Shown here piece after piece: positions 1-12,800 of a DNA stretch of 64,000 nt. How positions within the stretch are numbered: the first letter of the stretch is position 1; each line of letters starts with the position of its first letter. The DNA is from Smittium mucronatum. Lineage: Eukaryota; Kickxellomycota; Harpellomycetes; Harpellales; Legeriomycetaceae. A program made the position numbers and the translations under genes. Where the stretch lies: contig LSSL01000115.1 in NCBI GenBank assembly GCA_001953115.1, forward strand, positions 1 through 64,000, given 5' to 3'. A model generated the notes under the pieces. That model was given only the letters and a program-made list of their open reading frames with translations, did no database searches and was not told the DNA's origin.

Positions 1-852
1 GTGTCAAATCCATTTATAAAAAATACATTTATATCCGTATCGAGGCTATTGGTATATTACCAATTTACTTACTATACTTTTTGAATAATAAATAGAAATC
101 ATTAAGATTTAACTTTTTTCATAAATGATTTTTAAAAATAGATAAAATTAATTTATCAACATCAATCAATTACATTAAAATGATAGGAAGAAAAATTACA
201 TAGAATTTTAGTATGAAAACGGTCATATTACTACTTTTTTTACGAGTATTTGATATTTAAATGATTATTTTGATCCCTATGTGGAATTGAACTGATTCAA
301 TTAAGAAAAGGATTTATTATATGATATCAATTTTATCATTAAAAAGCCTATCTAATAAATATATGTATATAAAATTGTTGATTTTTATGTCATCTAACTA
401 TTTATGCTTAATTTTTTTAAGGTTGATTTCATTTATTTCCGAACAGAGGCAAAATTAATTTATATTAGCCAAAAAATTGAATAAAAATAATTTATTTTTT
501 TGAGGAATTTCAAATAAAATCAAAAATGTAGATGGCTTTATACTTTATGTTAAATGGGATAGTCTAAATTAAGAGGTCATTTTATAGTGTACCCTTTTTC
601 AGAGAAAATTAAAAAGTAATAATTTTGTATCCAATAAAAGTGAAAATCTATGATAAAAAAAACAAGTTGCATATATCGATTTCAAACTCCTGATTAAAAT
701 ATTAGAAAAACGAAAACGAAATTTTTTTATTTTAAAAAAACAAACTGAATCAAATTTGAGTAAAAAAAATTAAATAAAGTAAACATTAATCAAATTGTGT
801 TAGTAATAACCATACGCTATTTCATGCGTCAAATTAAGTAAAAAAAATCAAT
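1..852. other. A+T-rich DNA without a gene
   Basis: Homopolymer A/T runs and stop codons in all frames. No open frame of useful length, RNA gene or repeat boundary is visible. Confidence 0.6.
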
Positions 853-1345
853 TTAGATACTGTCGGAAGCGGATTCCCTATACCAGTTAGACTGGTAGAA
901 ATCCTCGCTTCTAAACTGTTGCTGTGCAGCTAAAGGTGAGGCAACGTCGAAAAAATTAGTACTAGCGTACTCTTCGCCCCCATCAAGCAGAGGCTTTAGG
1001 GCAGGTATTGCTCCTTTGCTCCGCCTATCCGCACTTTGCCTGTTTCTCCCTGTACTGGCAACACTATGTGTTTGTACATACCCCATGGTAGGAATAATAG
1101 GCGATAACCTTACCGGGGGGTTGGGGACGGAACCTAACGTAAGCCCCTGTAAAGAAAATACAAGATCTTCCGTAGTTTGTTCCCCCGCCAAATTGACCGA
1201 TGGTTCTAAGTCTCCACTCAACTCAAGGGCTTCAATAGAGATCAAGACCGAGGCCTTACTATCCCTATCTTCCGCTACCTCTCATCAAGCATCTACCTCC
1301 GGGGAAAATTCATACGGAAAAGCACCGGACTCAACCAACTCATAG
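853..1345 (-). pseudogene. G+C-raised coding-like fragment, possibly a retroelement gag relic
   Basis: A sharply bounded island of much higher G+C than its flanks. On the minus strand one frame stays open for about 130 codons to a TAA at 853-855. The same frame continues upstream across a double TGA to about 1345, as if one protein of about 160 residues had been interrupted. It is polar, rich in S, E, L and Q, and contains KPLLDGGEE and QQQFRSEDFYQSNW. KPLLD followed by an FRSxxxF-like tail weakly recalls gag-like proteins of DIRS-type retroelements, but I cannot confirm this. The plus strand is also open for 109 codons with a hydrophobic start, so strand is not certain. No ATG, splice signal or partner ORF identifies it as a live gene. 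Confidence 0.35.
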
Positions 1346-3340
1346 TTGTGTATAACAATGCCCTTAGCACTATATAAGCTAATGAATTAATTAAGAGAAA
1401 TTTAAAAAATAATAAAATTATAAAACTGACTAACGGGTAACGATTCCAGTCCACGATTAACTAAACTAAAAGAATATAATTAATAACTAACTAGAATTCC
1501 ACTGATAAAACCAACAGCGAACAATATAAAATAAATTTTATTCAAAAGAACGAAATAACTATCTAAACTATACTACTGAATAAAAGGAACTAAAAAGAGT
1601 CTTTAAGCGTGCTAAGACTTTCAGAATATAAAGAGAGCGTAGCACCACCTAGGACGATAATGCGCATCCTACATCTTTATTACACAAAGGCAAATTTTAA
1701 ATCGGGTTAGTTAAAAGAATTTTTTAAACCTTTCAGATCCAAATTTTTGCATACTACTATTTGTGTCTAATAAAAATTCCATTTGTCCCAATTGCTTGAT
1801 TTATCCAATAATGTATAAATATTATTTTTTATAGATACCACTTAATAAAAAATAAAACTTGATTTTACCACCATCAGTTCTCAAAGGGTTAAATTTGATA
1901 AAAAAAATGAAATAACCAGTACTTAAGATTCAAACTTACACAAGGTTACTATGTCTTTAAACCCATTCTTTTTCTTAAAACAAAACAGAAATAGATAAAA
2001 TAGCATCTTTTTAGAGCATTTCTGCAATAAAAATCTTAAAGTACTTATTGATTTTATAATTCGTAAAATCAAATTATTCATAAGATGATACCAAATAACC
2101 CTCAAGCCTTATAAGTTTTAAAAAATTGAAATTTTATTTTGGTTTTGATAAAAACTATCAGTTTGATGAGGCACAAGTTGCACCAAATTTCATGGTAATA
2201 ACTTTTCCTGAGTAATGGGTAATTTAGTATATTTTTATTTTTATTTTTATTATCCAATATTACTTATTTTTCAATTCAAATTGGAGCATTTTTATTTCGT
2301 TTTTTTACCGAATTTGATTTAAAATTTACACGTTCATACCTAAATTGATTTTTTTTTACTTAATTTGAAACACAAATTAAAGTTTGATTTTTATTAACAC
2401 GATTTGATTCATTTTAACTTTATTTGATTATTTTTTTTCAATCAAGTTTGATTCGATTTTACAACTTAACATTTTTTTTTGTTTAATAGAGGGGACTAAA
2501 TTCAATTTTAAAAATTAATTGGATAAATATAATAAATGAATTAGACAGTAAAATTAATACGCGACGAAATGTCCTATTCATTTATAATCTGCCAAATTAA
2601 TGGTTTAAACAAAAATTTACAAATTCGCTATCACAAATGAAAAATTTGAATGTCCGAAATACATAAAAAATTTCTTATAATTTTTATTCACTCTTTTTAA
2701 AACATCATTCAAAATAATAAAAATTATATACGGAAATTTTATTTATGCGCTAATCACAGATAAAAGGAAAATATACCATTAAAGAATCAATTTAGAATGA
2801 AACCAAACATGAGATTATTATTACATAGTAATTACATATAACTTTTTCTTCCTTCAAAAATGGATTGTTAAAACTAGAAAAATGTGCCCCAATTTGTATT
2901 AACCTCACCATTGTCTAGATACCTAAAAAATCATAACAATTTTCTTTTTATTAATTTTTATTAATCTATTTTCTGCTGTTAAAAACAATAAAATTTTCTT
3001 TTCTAAATGACTTTATTAATATGGAGTAACAATATAGTTAGTAATGAATCAATTGTTATTAGCTTTAGTAATGCAAAGACACAGATTTATCAATCTTATA
3101 TGGTCAAAAATAGATAAATCAAATTATTTTTCAATGCATATCCATAATTTTTATTCCAAAATATAAAATTATTTATTTTTACCTGATATACCATAATTTT
3201 TACTTTTTAGACCTGAAAAATTAAGGCCTTATAATCTAAATACATGATAACTAGATGCTCATTGAATATAAGCTTTTTAGTTATTAGTTGGCCAATAAAT
3301 TAAAATTTGTAATTTTTTTTGTCAATTTAAATGACTTTAT
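1346..3340. other. A+T-rich DNA without a gene
   Basis: No supportable gene. About 1595-1700 is slightly richer in G+C and may be the outer part of the element that left the 853-1345 fragment. The rest is A/T-rich sequence. Confidence 0.5.
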
Positions 3341-3998
3341 GTGGATAAACATGCCCCTAAGAGTGAAATACCTCGCCGTGGTTTAGGGATTTAGTAGAGT
3401 ACGTTTTGAAGTAAGGCATACTAAAATTTCACACAGCGTTCTACTATTATTTGTTAGTGATAGTGGAGACAGTGCACAGCGATTCGGAGGGCAGAGATTC
3501 CGGCGGAGGACCATCTAGAAACAGGAGGAACCGATCGTTTGACAAAGCTGAGACATAGTCTAGTGCACAAGTCCAGCGTTCGACAGTCAGACGGATCTCA
3601 GCGTCTAACAGCTATTTGAGGAAAGCTATGTCGATCAATTCCGCGTTAGAGTAGGAGCCTAATTTTATTAATCCTGTTTGAAATGGGCTCTGACTAGGAG
3701 CTCAATAGCTTTAATACTCAATAGCTCATTGAAAAAGAGCTTAATTCTTGACTGCATGTAACCTAAGTCATAAAAACACTTGAAGCAATGTCAAGGGGGG
3801 GGGGGCTTTCAGTTGATAGATTGCATCTCTTTTCCATAGGTACTCAACTGGAAGTCCGGTGGAGGACCTTATTATAGCTAGGATAATAGTCTTTTCTATA
3901 CACCTTTTTCTTTTTTCATATTTTTTTAGTTTAGTTTTTAATGGCGTTATCTTACAATAAAATTCCGTGATATTAAAAAAAAAGTGTGGATAAATATG
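3341..3998 (+). mobile_element. Non-coding retroposon, copy A, with target-site duplication
   Basis: The element (about 3354-3985) starts near CTAAGAGTGAAATACC and ends AATAAAATTCCGTGATAT followed by an A-run. A polyadenylation-type AATAAA about 15 bases before an A-rich end is what a reverse-transcribed polyadenylated RNA looks like. It is flanked by a direct repeat of 13 bases, GTGGATAAACATG at 3341-3353 and GTGGATAAATATG at 3986-3998 (12 of 13 match), as LINE-type insertion leaves. The same sequence recurs at 6205-6810 (inverted) and 51014-51880. It has no coding frame or terminal inverted repeats, and the conserved ends do not fit a TG...CA LTR border. A run of 11 G at 3795-3805 is longer than the 7 in copy B. 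A SINE-like or processed-RNA origin is inferred; the parent RNA is unknown. Confidence 0.72.
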
Positions 3999-4777
3999 AA
4001 ACATTCTATTGATTTGTATGAGGTGATTGATTTTTGTATCAATTTACACAATTTTGTACGGGCTTCCGTGATTTTGTATCAGTTTAATAGTTATGCATAA
4101 AAATTATTTGAAAATTGCATAATAAAATAACGCGAATATTAGTAAAATTGCATATTGGTCGAAAATCGCTTAAAACAGCCGAATTCAGCTCAATTTTACT
4201 TACTATAATCGAATCTTAACTTACTTAGCCGAAGTTCACTATTTGACCAATATTTCTGATACTATAGTTGAAGCATGGAAGGTTACTTAGTTCCATTTAG
4301 TTTAACTTTAATGGTTAGTCCACTTGACCCCAGTTTCACAAAAATTTTATTTAAAAAGAAATCGGTAAAAGGATTTTCCTACTAATCCAATCTTAATCAC
4401 ACTCAAAATTCTCAAATATATTTAGATTAATAAATATTTGTGACCAATTTTTTAAATAACAGACTTGATGATATAGATTGGTGTCTATTAGCTCCATTCC
4501 TTTTGATTATGGACAGAAATATTAGTCGAATAGATTGGAGATTTTTATTTAGGATAAAAGGTTTTCTATAAAATTGAATTTTGAATTTATTTACTTGACA
4601 CTGCTTTTAATTTTATACCCTAAAAATCCGATTCTTAGATAAAGTGTAAAAGATATATTAATATCTAATATGATCAAAATAAACATAGTTCAGGAAAGAG
4701 ATGGCCACTATTTAACAATCAAAAAGCTTTGATAAGCGGGAAAAATAGCACAGTAAGACAAAAACATTATCCACGGA
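3999..4777. other. Intergenic DNA between retroposon copy A and the ABC gene
   Basis: A+T-rich, no open frame. It should carry the 3' untranslated region of the minus-strand ABC gene; no clear terminator signal is recognisable. Confidence 0.5.
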
Positions 4778-5760
4778 TTATATTAGATCGTTAACTTCAA
4801 TCAAAGGATTAGGATAAAATTTGAAATTCCCAAAGGGGTGTAACTCAAGAATAAAATCCGAAACTCTACCGCTTTGGTCATTATTATGGGTGATTATTAT
4901 GATATTTCTTCTTTCCATGAGAGTTTTTTCGACCAGCATTGATGAGTGATTGTCGAGTGCACTGGTGGGCTCATCGAGTAAAAGAACTTTTGGATGACAA
5001 GAAAGAGAAATCGCTAGTGATATTCGTTGCATTTCACCACCTGATAGTTGGGACCATTTTTGAGACCATTTTTGGGATTCTATTCCCCATTCATGAGCTA
5101 TTCTTACAGGCTCTTCTATTTGACCTGCAAGAGGATTTGAGGTAGGCTTTGACTTTTGGTAAAAAAATTTAGATATTTTTTCGTGAAATTCAAGAGGAGT
5201 ACCGTCCAAAAGAGGCATCCGTTGAGGAACGTACATTACTTGTGACCGCCAATAAGATATGCCATTGGTTTCTGGGGATATAATTCCATCCCTGATATTA
5301 ATAAAAAATGATTATTAGAAATTTTTAGCAATGAAATTAAAGATAAGAGTATAATTAATTACTCATCAAAAAGAGTCATAGATCCAGAATCGTAATCTGA
5401 TAACTGTGAAATACACTTAAGGAGTGTGGTTTTTCTAAGAATAAAATTAAAATAACGAATTTTTGTGAAAATGAAACAGGTAGCTAAATTGATAAAAGAA
5501 ATAGTAAAGTTACATAAGTATTTAAAAAATTACCCAACTCCACTTCCGCCTCTAACAGCAATAATTTGACCACGGTTCAAGCTGAAAGTCAAATCATTTA
5601 AGACAGATTTACCATTTTCAAGTCTTTTACATAGGTTCTCCACTATCAAAAGAGGGCTATTTACTTTGGGGATAGCGTCTGGAACGTTAGCATCTCTGTG
5701 AACATCAATTCTGATAGTAGCTTCCGAGGATACAGTGTTAATAATATTTGAATTTGACAT
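4778..5760 (-). CDS. Solitary ABC-type ATPase, FetA/YbbL/STAR1-like (270 aa, 3 exons)
   Basis: Exons on the minus strand: 5760-5534, 5434-5363, 5291-4778. The introns (99 and 71 bp) start GTAATT and end TAG or CAG. The joins keep frame and rebuild the Walker A motif across intron 1. Total 813 nt, 270 aa. It has all parts of an ABC nucleotide-binding domain: GGSGVGKTT (71-79), Q-loop VPQ (about 122), signature LSGGE (182-186), Walker B VLLLDE (202-207), D-loop SALD (210-213) and switch histidine ITH (235). No membrane segment is present. Length and order match bacterial FetA/YbbL and plant STAR1, ATPases that pair with a separate UPF0014-type permease; no such permease is in this window. A duplicated QKWS unit precedes the signature. 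The ATG at 5760 gives a short polar leader before the domain. Apparently intact and under selection, although surrounded by repeats. The substrate cannot be read from sequence. Confidence 0.88.
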
Positions 5761-6204
5761 TTTTAAATTCGAAGAACTCAGACTTTACAAGTATTGATAG
5801 ATTCTGCCGGGAGAATTTATAGAATGGTATGTAATATGCAATAATGGTAATATATTAAAGGACCTTTATTGCCCGGCATAACCTTTTGGTATTTCAGGGT
5901 CACAAAATTTTAACCGTACTCTACCTCCCATTTGCTGCACCATGTATATTTCGTAAGTTAAACCCTTCAATTAAAAATGGCTAATCAAATGCCTGCAATA
6001 AATTATTAACATTTTTTGACCTCAAGAAATAACATACTCTTTCGAGCTCTAATTTCATTTGTATTCAGAATAGCCACAAATAGATTATCTTTATATAACA
6101 TTTCCAAGGCGATATCCAATAATAATATATTTAACCATGCTTGTAGATAATATATACTAAAATTCCGGATCATTTTTCAGTTATCGATTCCAGCAGTTAT
6201 TTGT
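5761..6204. other. Upstream region of the ABC gene
   Basis: 444 bp between the ABC start codon and retroposon copy B; any promoter of the gene must lie here or inside copy B. No TATA or other box stands out from the A+T background. Confidence 0.4.
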
Positions 6205-6810
6205 ATCCCGGAATTTTATTGCAAGATAACGTCATTAAAAACTAGACTAAAAAAATATGAAAAAAAAAGACGAATAGAAAAGACTATTATCCTAACTATA
6301 ATAAGGTTCTCTGCCGGACTACCTACTGCGTACCTATGGAAAAGAGATGCAATCTATCAACTGAAAGCCCCCCCTGGCATCGCTTCAAGTGGGTGTATGA
6401 CTGAGGTTACATATTGTTAAGAATTAAGCTCTTTGTCAACGAAAAATGTTTCGTTGAAGCTACTGAGCTCCTAGTTAGAGCATACTTCTAACAGGATTAA
6501 TAAAATTAGGATCCTACTCTAACGCGGAATTGATCGACATGGCTTTCCTACAAATAGCAGTTAGACGCTGAGATCCGTCTGACTGTCGAACGCTGGACTT
6601 TTGCACTAAATTATTTCTTTCTGTGCTAAACTATCGGTTGCTTCTGTTTCGAGAGGGTCCTTCTCTGGAATCGCTGTCCCCCGATACGCTTTGCACTATC
6701 TCCACTACTACTAACAAATAATAGTACAACGCTGTGCGAAATTTTATTATACCGTACTTCAAAACGTACTCTACTAGCCCCTAAACCACAAGGTATTTCA
6801 CTCTTAGCCC
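6205..6810 (-). mobile_element. Non-coding retroposon, copy B (inverted)
   Basis: Reverse-complement match to copy A over its whole length. Shared blocks include the start CTAAGAGTGAAATACC (plus coordinates near 6807-6792), the central block around the Sau3A-like GATCGACAT, the C7/G7 tract at 6368-6374 and the AATAAAATTCC end near 6210-6220. The A-tail is eroded and no target-site duplication is visible, so this copy looks older at its edges, though internally it is close to copy A. With copy A it forms a pair of ~600-bp inverted repeats about 2.2 kb apart enclosing the ABC gene. Confidence 0.7.
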
Positions 6811-9800
6811 ATAATTGGATTGTGATATTAATTTTTTTATCATCCAGTCCTATCCTAATAGCTTTAGGAATAATTTTTTACCTATTTGAGAATAACTGTC
6901 ATATTAATCAGCCACTTGACTATAATTTAGCAATACCATATTATTCTATTAATTGCAGGAAATAAATTATAACCACTGTAAAATTTTAAATACAACGAAA
7001 TTCTTTATCTACGCAAAATTATTTATATATAACTTCTCTATAGCCCAATGGGAATTTTCATTTCGAAATGGTTAAGTTTTTTTCCAAATATTTATTTACT
7101 AAAAGTCAAACAATCTAGTTCAAATTTACCACATTTAAAAATAAGTGCAATTAATTACACAAATTTCTTCTAATTGATTGAAAATATTCCAAAAATGTTT
7201 ACGCAAAGTACAGGTTTACTCTGAACTGCTAAAAAATACTATTTTTTTTTGAAGTAGTTGACTTAATCTCCATTTTGGGGTTTGTACGTTTTTTAGAACA
7301 TTATCACTAAATAAAATCAGTTTTATAAATAATTTAAGCGAGTAAAAATGTAAGAAAAAAAGGGAATATAAAGCATAATTTGGAATAAATAAATAAATTT
7401 TCCTATAGAATAATTACATTTATATATATTTTTATTTTTTTATTTTTTTTTGAAAATGATTCCAGGAAATAATGCAAAATAAAAATAATATTTGTTTATA
7501 AATATTCTCATATACAAATCAGCACTGTATTATCTTTGTTTTTATACTAAATATACTTACAATTATCTAAAAAAAGCCTTTTTCTCATTTTTTATAACAG
7601 AAAACCAAAAAATTTCCACAAAAAATAAACTGGTTGGATTTCGAAAATATAAATTCGTTAAAAATTAAGAGATATATGATAATCAAAACCTCAAGATATA
7701 TAAAAAAAATACAAATTCATTTTTTTTATTGCGCTAATATGAAAAAAAAACTGTTGTACTGGGGAATTCAGAATGAATGAGTACTACGGAAAAAAGATTT
7801 TATTTTATTTTATTTTTTAAAAACATTGAAACCTGTTCTGAATAAAAAAAGCCCTAGATTAAAAGTAAGATTATTTAATGCGAAAAAAATATTTTAGATT
7901 TTTACACATTAAAAATTAAATTAGACCCAGAAAATATAGTCACGATTATAAAATTACACACTCCAATATAAGCAATTAAAAAAGAAGAAAAGTAAATAAA
8001 AATAATACAATAATAATAATTCCGAAAAAAATTGCAAAGACTTGTCTAAACCCAAATATAATAAGGGATTTATGTCTCATTCTATTTATCTAATCCTAAA
8101 AAAATGATAATTTTTTTTATGAAGCTAAAAATCTGAATTTAGATCCAAGCTTAAGATCATCGAAAGAGTATGACCCGTGATATTTAGCAGAATTACCGAA
8201 TCAAACCGAATTTTTTTGACATATACAAATTCCTGTAATGATCAGCGACAATGCTCAAGATTATGGATATATTACTGTTTTCAAATTTATTAAGCAAACG
8301 GCCAAAAAATAAACTTATGGGCGATTAAATTGGTCACTGTTTCAACAACAAAAATCATATTTCGTTGAAAGAATCTTCTATAAACGTCAAAAAACCGATC
8401 TTTGGTTCCAGATTTTGAAAAATTTATTAGAATTTAATTGTAATAAAAAAATTAAAAACTCGTATAATACTTTTATTTAGGTAGGCTTAAAATATAGCTC
8501 AGTTCTACCGAGCATATTTTGAATTATGTCTATCTAAAAACGCTTTACAGGAAAGATTAAATAGAAATATGAAAAAAATATTGGAAGTTGTTGTTCAGAT
8601 ATAATAAGTTTTTTAGACATATCTAAAAATAAAATAGTGGAATCTGTGAATTTTTATTATTCAAATTTTTGGAAAATAGAGTATAGCGAATTATCATAGA
8701 CTGAAAGAAAAATAATTCATTTATAAATCATTAAAACCGATGAATAAAAATCAGAATTTAACATTTCAGATAATTCTTTAGAATCTAATGGGTTTAGCTA
8801 TATTTAAGCTAAACTATAAAAACGAATTTTTAATCTTTGACTCAATGATGAGTTTTTTCAAAAATTAATACTCTTAAATTTTTAAACTAAAATCTCTACA
8901 TAAAAAAACTTCTATTTCACCTCAAACACTACTTTTAAAGGAAAAAAAGGCTTACATTCCTACCATTTCTTCATTGAATAAAAGAGTATCAGGTATATCT
9001 TAAAATTTTATTTTCGAGTAAGAAAAAAGTAAGGAGACAACAATAATAAATGAAAACACTCATTCAAACTCTAATATGTTGGTTTTATAAAAGAAGATAT
9101 CCAAACTAAATTTTATTATATAAAAAACTATATTTATTTACTGCTATTTATATCGCCGATAAAGTGTCGATATAATTGGATTTGAAATGATTTGTCGAAT
9201 AAAAACTCATCGATCTTAAGTATTATTCATATTTAGTTTTTCTTTATTTTATCACAAATCGAATACTTATGAAAATATTATTAAATTTAAAACTTCTCTA
9301 TTATGAGTATTATATTATATTTTATTGAAAATTAATACAAAAACCATCAATTATAAAATTTTAATTTTAATATATCACTGAATAAGAAAATAAATATGTT
9401 TATTCTAATATTTTTTTTATGATACTGATACACTATCATACCTATTTTTATTTTACTTATATTGAACTTTATGTTAGCTTCAAAATGTGCCTATATTCAA
9501 AAAATTATAATATATAAAAGATAAGGATTGGAAATAGAATTATCAAAAACTCATATTTTTTAGTTATATATATATATATCGATATTAAATTATATTATTT
9601 GGATAGATGAACTTTCATTAAATTATTTTTTAAAGTTGGGGATATCCTAAAGTTGCTTTGAGGGGTAAAAATATCTTATAATTTTATAAAAAAAAGCAAA
9701 AATTGATAATCTGTGGAGTGCTAGACCTTTTAAACTTTCGGTAATACATGATTTTTTAGTGTCAGTTATTTAATACTTTCAGTGATAATCGTTATATCTC

Positions 9801-12800
9801 AATTTTGCTTGTGTACATTAACAGCCTCAATTTTATACTTAAATAATTTATACAATAGTATTTAAATATTATCAATCTAATGATACCATATAAAAAAAAG
9901 TTATATAAATTTATCGTTCTATTTTTACTAATAAAAATAAAGCGATGAAAAGATTTTTATTTCAATCTTAAATCGAATAAGATCATTTCTGCTCTAAGAA
10001 ATTATACTATAATTTTTCATCTAAATTTTGGCATGTTTTTATAAAAATTGTAGAATATATTTTGTGTTAATACAGATTTTGTAATTATATTAAGTAAAAA
10101 AGAGTATAAAAAACCAAATATGAAGATTTAGATATTTTTTGAATGGTATTAAATATATAATATTTCCAAATGTGCAATTTTTCTCTTAAAAATAATCCCT
10201 TATTGTTTTTCTCTGTTATGTTAATATTTTTTAAAATATATTTGAATGAGAGGTTATGTTAAAGACATTCTTTTTTTGTTTATAAAAAATCTTCCCTGTA
10301 GATAAGCTTTCGGTAGCCAGAAAGAAGAGCTTATTTTAATACGGTTAATACTTTTTTTCTAATTTATTTACATTTTTTTTAATTTTTATAATCAAATCTT
10401 TATTATGGTTTTCTTTCAATCAAATTCAGTGATACAAAAAAAAAGTGTGAAAATTTTGCTAAAATTAAATTTATCTATTAACATTCCAATAATAACAGAA
10501 AAATATAACAACCAAATAAAATTTAGACATCTTTGTAAAACAAGATACCCTTTTTAATTCTAGCTCATTATTTATTGATAAATTTAAAGTTAAGAAGGTT
10601 GATTTTTTGAAATTAGGAAATTAGTAAAAAAATCAAATCAAATTTACTACTTTCAATGAAAATATTACATAAAAATTCTCGATTAGTATAAATCTTAATT
10701 ATTTTGATTCAATATTTGATTAAAATATTGTTTTGACGATCAAAAAATATTTCCTATTAATTTATTTTAATTTTTATTAACTAAATGAAATAGATTTTGG
10801 AATTTATTATTATTAAGAAGTTGAAAAAGTATATGTTAAATATATTAAGATAATATTTTTATCGAGTTCCATTTATAAATAGATAATCAATTTTTAAATT
10901 ATTTATTTTATTATTAAATAATTAAGTTTATTTTCGATAATTTTTTTTTTAACTAATATAAAAGAGATAAATAATGGGGAATTAAAGACATGATGTTTTG
11001 AAATTTTTAATTTCTAACAAATCAAATCCTGTACATCTGAATTGGATAGCGTTAATAGAAACCAAACATTAATTTATGTGAGAATTTAATTTAAAGTAAT
11101 CATTTAGATACAAACTGGCAAATTTTAAGCCAGATTGAGATTTTTTTTAAAAAAATAAGCAAAAAATATGAAAATGCGAGCATTTAAGGCTCAGTTTTAT
11201 TCAAAATCCTATTTTTAAAAAAATAAAAGGGTGATATTTAGCCATATAAAAGTGAATATAATAACATTTTTTATTTTTTTCACAAAATAAAAAATAAAAA
11301 ATGAAAATTCTAATGACTATAGAATTCTGAAATGAGTTAATGGATTGGATGATAAAAAATGATCCCCCAAAAACTATAAATTTCAATTTATTAAAATTTA
11401 TTGATCTTTTTTAATTAAATACATCGTCTTAATACGTATAAAGTGCCCTAAATTTCATCGGTATAAGATCATTGTGGCAATGGATGATTTAATATCTTTT
11501 AAGTTTTATATCGATTAATAATAATTGTTTTTTGATACAATCGTGTATCTTTTTTTAGAATTTTTACCTTATTATTATTTGAAAATTCCCGATGTGTCTA
11601 AAATTATTTTTTTGTATTCAATTCGAAACATAAGTTTCTTTTGGACTCGTACTAACATAATTTTTTTATAATTTAATTAATCATTTTCCTCTCTGTCAAA
11701 TTTGATTCGATTCTACCATTTAGAATTTTTTAAATTTCTGATCAAACCTTTAATAATGCAAAAATACTATTATTTATATAAAAATAGATTTAAATATTTC
11801 AGAAGTTAAAAAAACACTCTAATTAATTCAAAAAAAAATTTTCGCACAGAATTTTTTGATTATATAAAATGTCTAAAATCAGATACAAAATTTGTTAAAA
11901 ATAACGAATATTTTTATTACGAGTTTTATAAATCAACAAAAAATATTATATTAGATTTCTTGTGAAATTTTATCTATCTATGAAATCATATTATTTATTA
12001 ACACGAGAAAAAGTGGAATTCTTTTTATTCAATTTTTCGTCATTTTCTGACTAAAAAAATATAAAGCAGTTAATATCCTATTTTAATTAAAAAGAGTAAA
12101 ATTAAATATTTTCAAAATATTTTTTTCGATTAATATTTTAAAAATAATGAATATTTATTAAGTTAAAAGTGGAGATTATATGTATTTTAATGTCTATTAT
12201 TACGCTTCAAGGTGGAAAATTCATTCCAAAACAGGTTTTATATATTTATTTAATATGATTTTTCACTTTAAAAATAAAAAAACCGAAGAATTTTTTGGAC
12301 TTTTATTAGATAAGATATATATGATAATGGAAAGAATAAAATAATACAAAATTTAGTTATATCAATGACTATAATTTTTTGATTCGGTGCTACGTATAAA
12401 AATTATGGAACCTGTAGATCTCATTAAATAAAAAAATCCGCTTTCTAAAAATTTAAATATTACTATTATAAAGATTTAATTTATTTGGAAACATAAAAAT
12501 AGATACATAATTTTCTGGCCCCAAATATTATTTAGCAAAAGTTTAGATTAACAGAAATTGCTTAAAAATATGGGTATTATGTTAAATTATTTCTTAGCGA
12601 TTATTTTTAAAATCTTATATTTAAATTTAACATCTACTAGATATTTTTTATACAAATTTAAAAATAATTTTAATTTCAGGGGATATAGAAAATTTCAGCT
12701 TCTCAATACAACCTGTAACCTAAATAAAATCAATTTATAAAATAAACATCGATTAAAAAAATCGTGATGTCTTGAAAAGTAGTCGGTATAAGCTATTTGA

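Noticed and set aside
3354..3985. Reading the ~620-bp repeat as a solo LTR (TGAAATACC...CTTACA)
   Set aside because: All three copies share bases before the TG and 15-18 bases after the CA, so these are not the element's ends. The AATAAA, A-tail and 13-bp TSD fit a retroposon better than a 4-6 bp LTR duplication.
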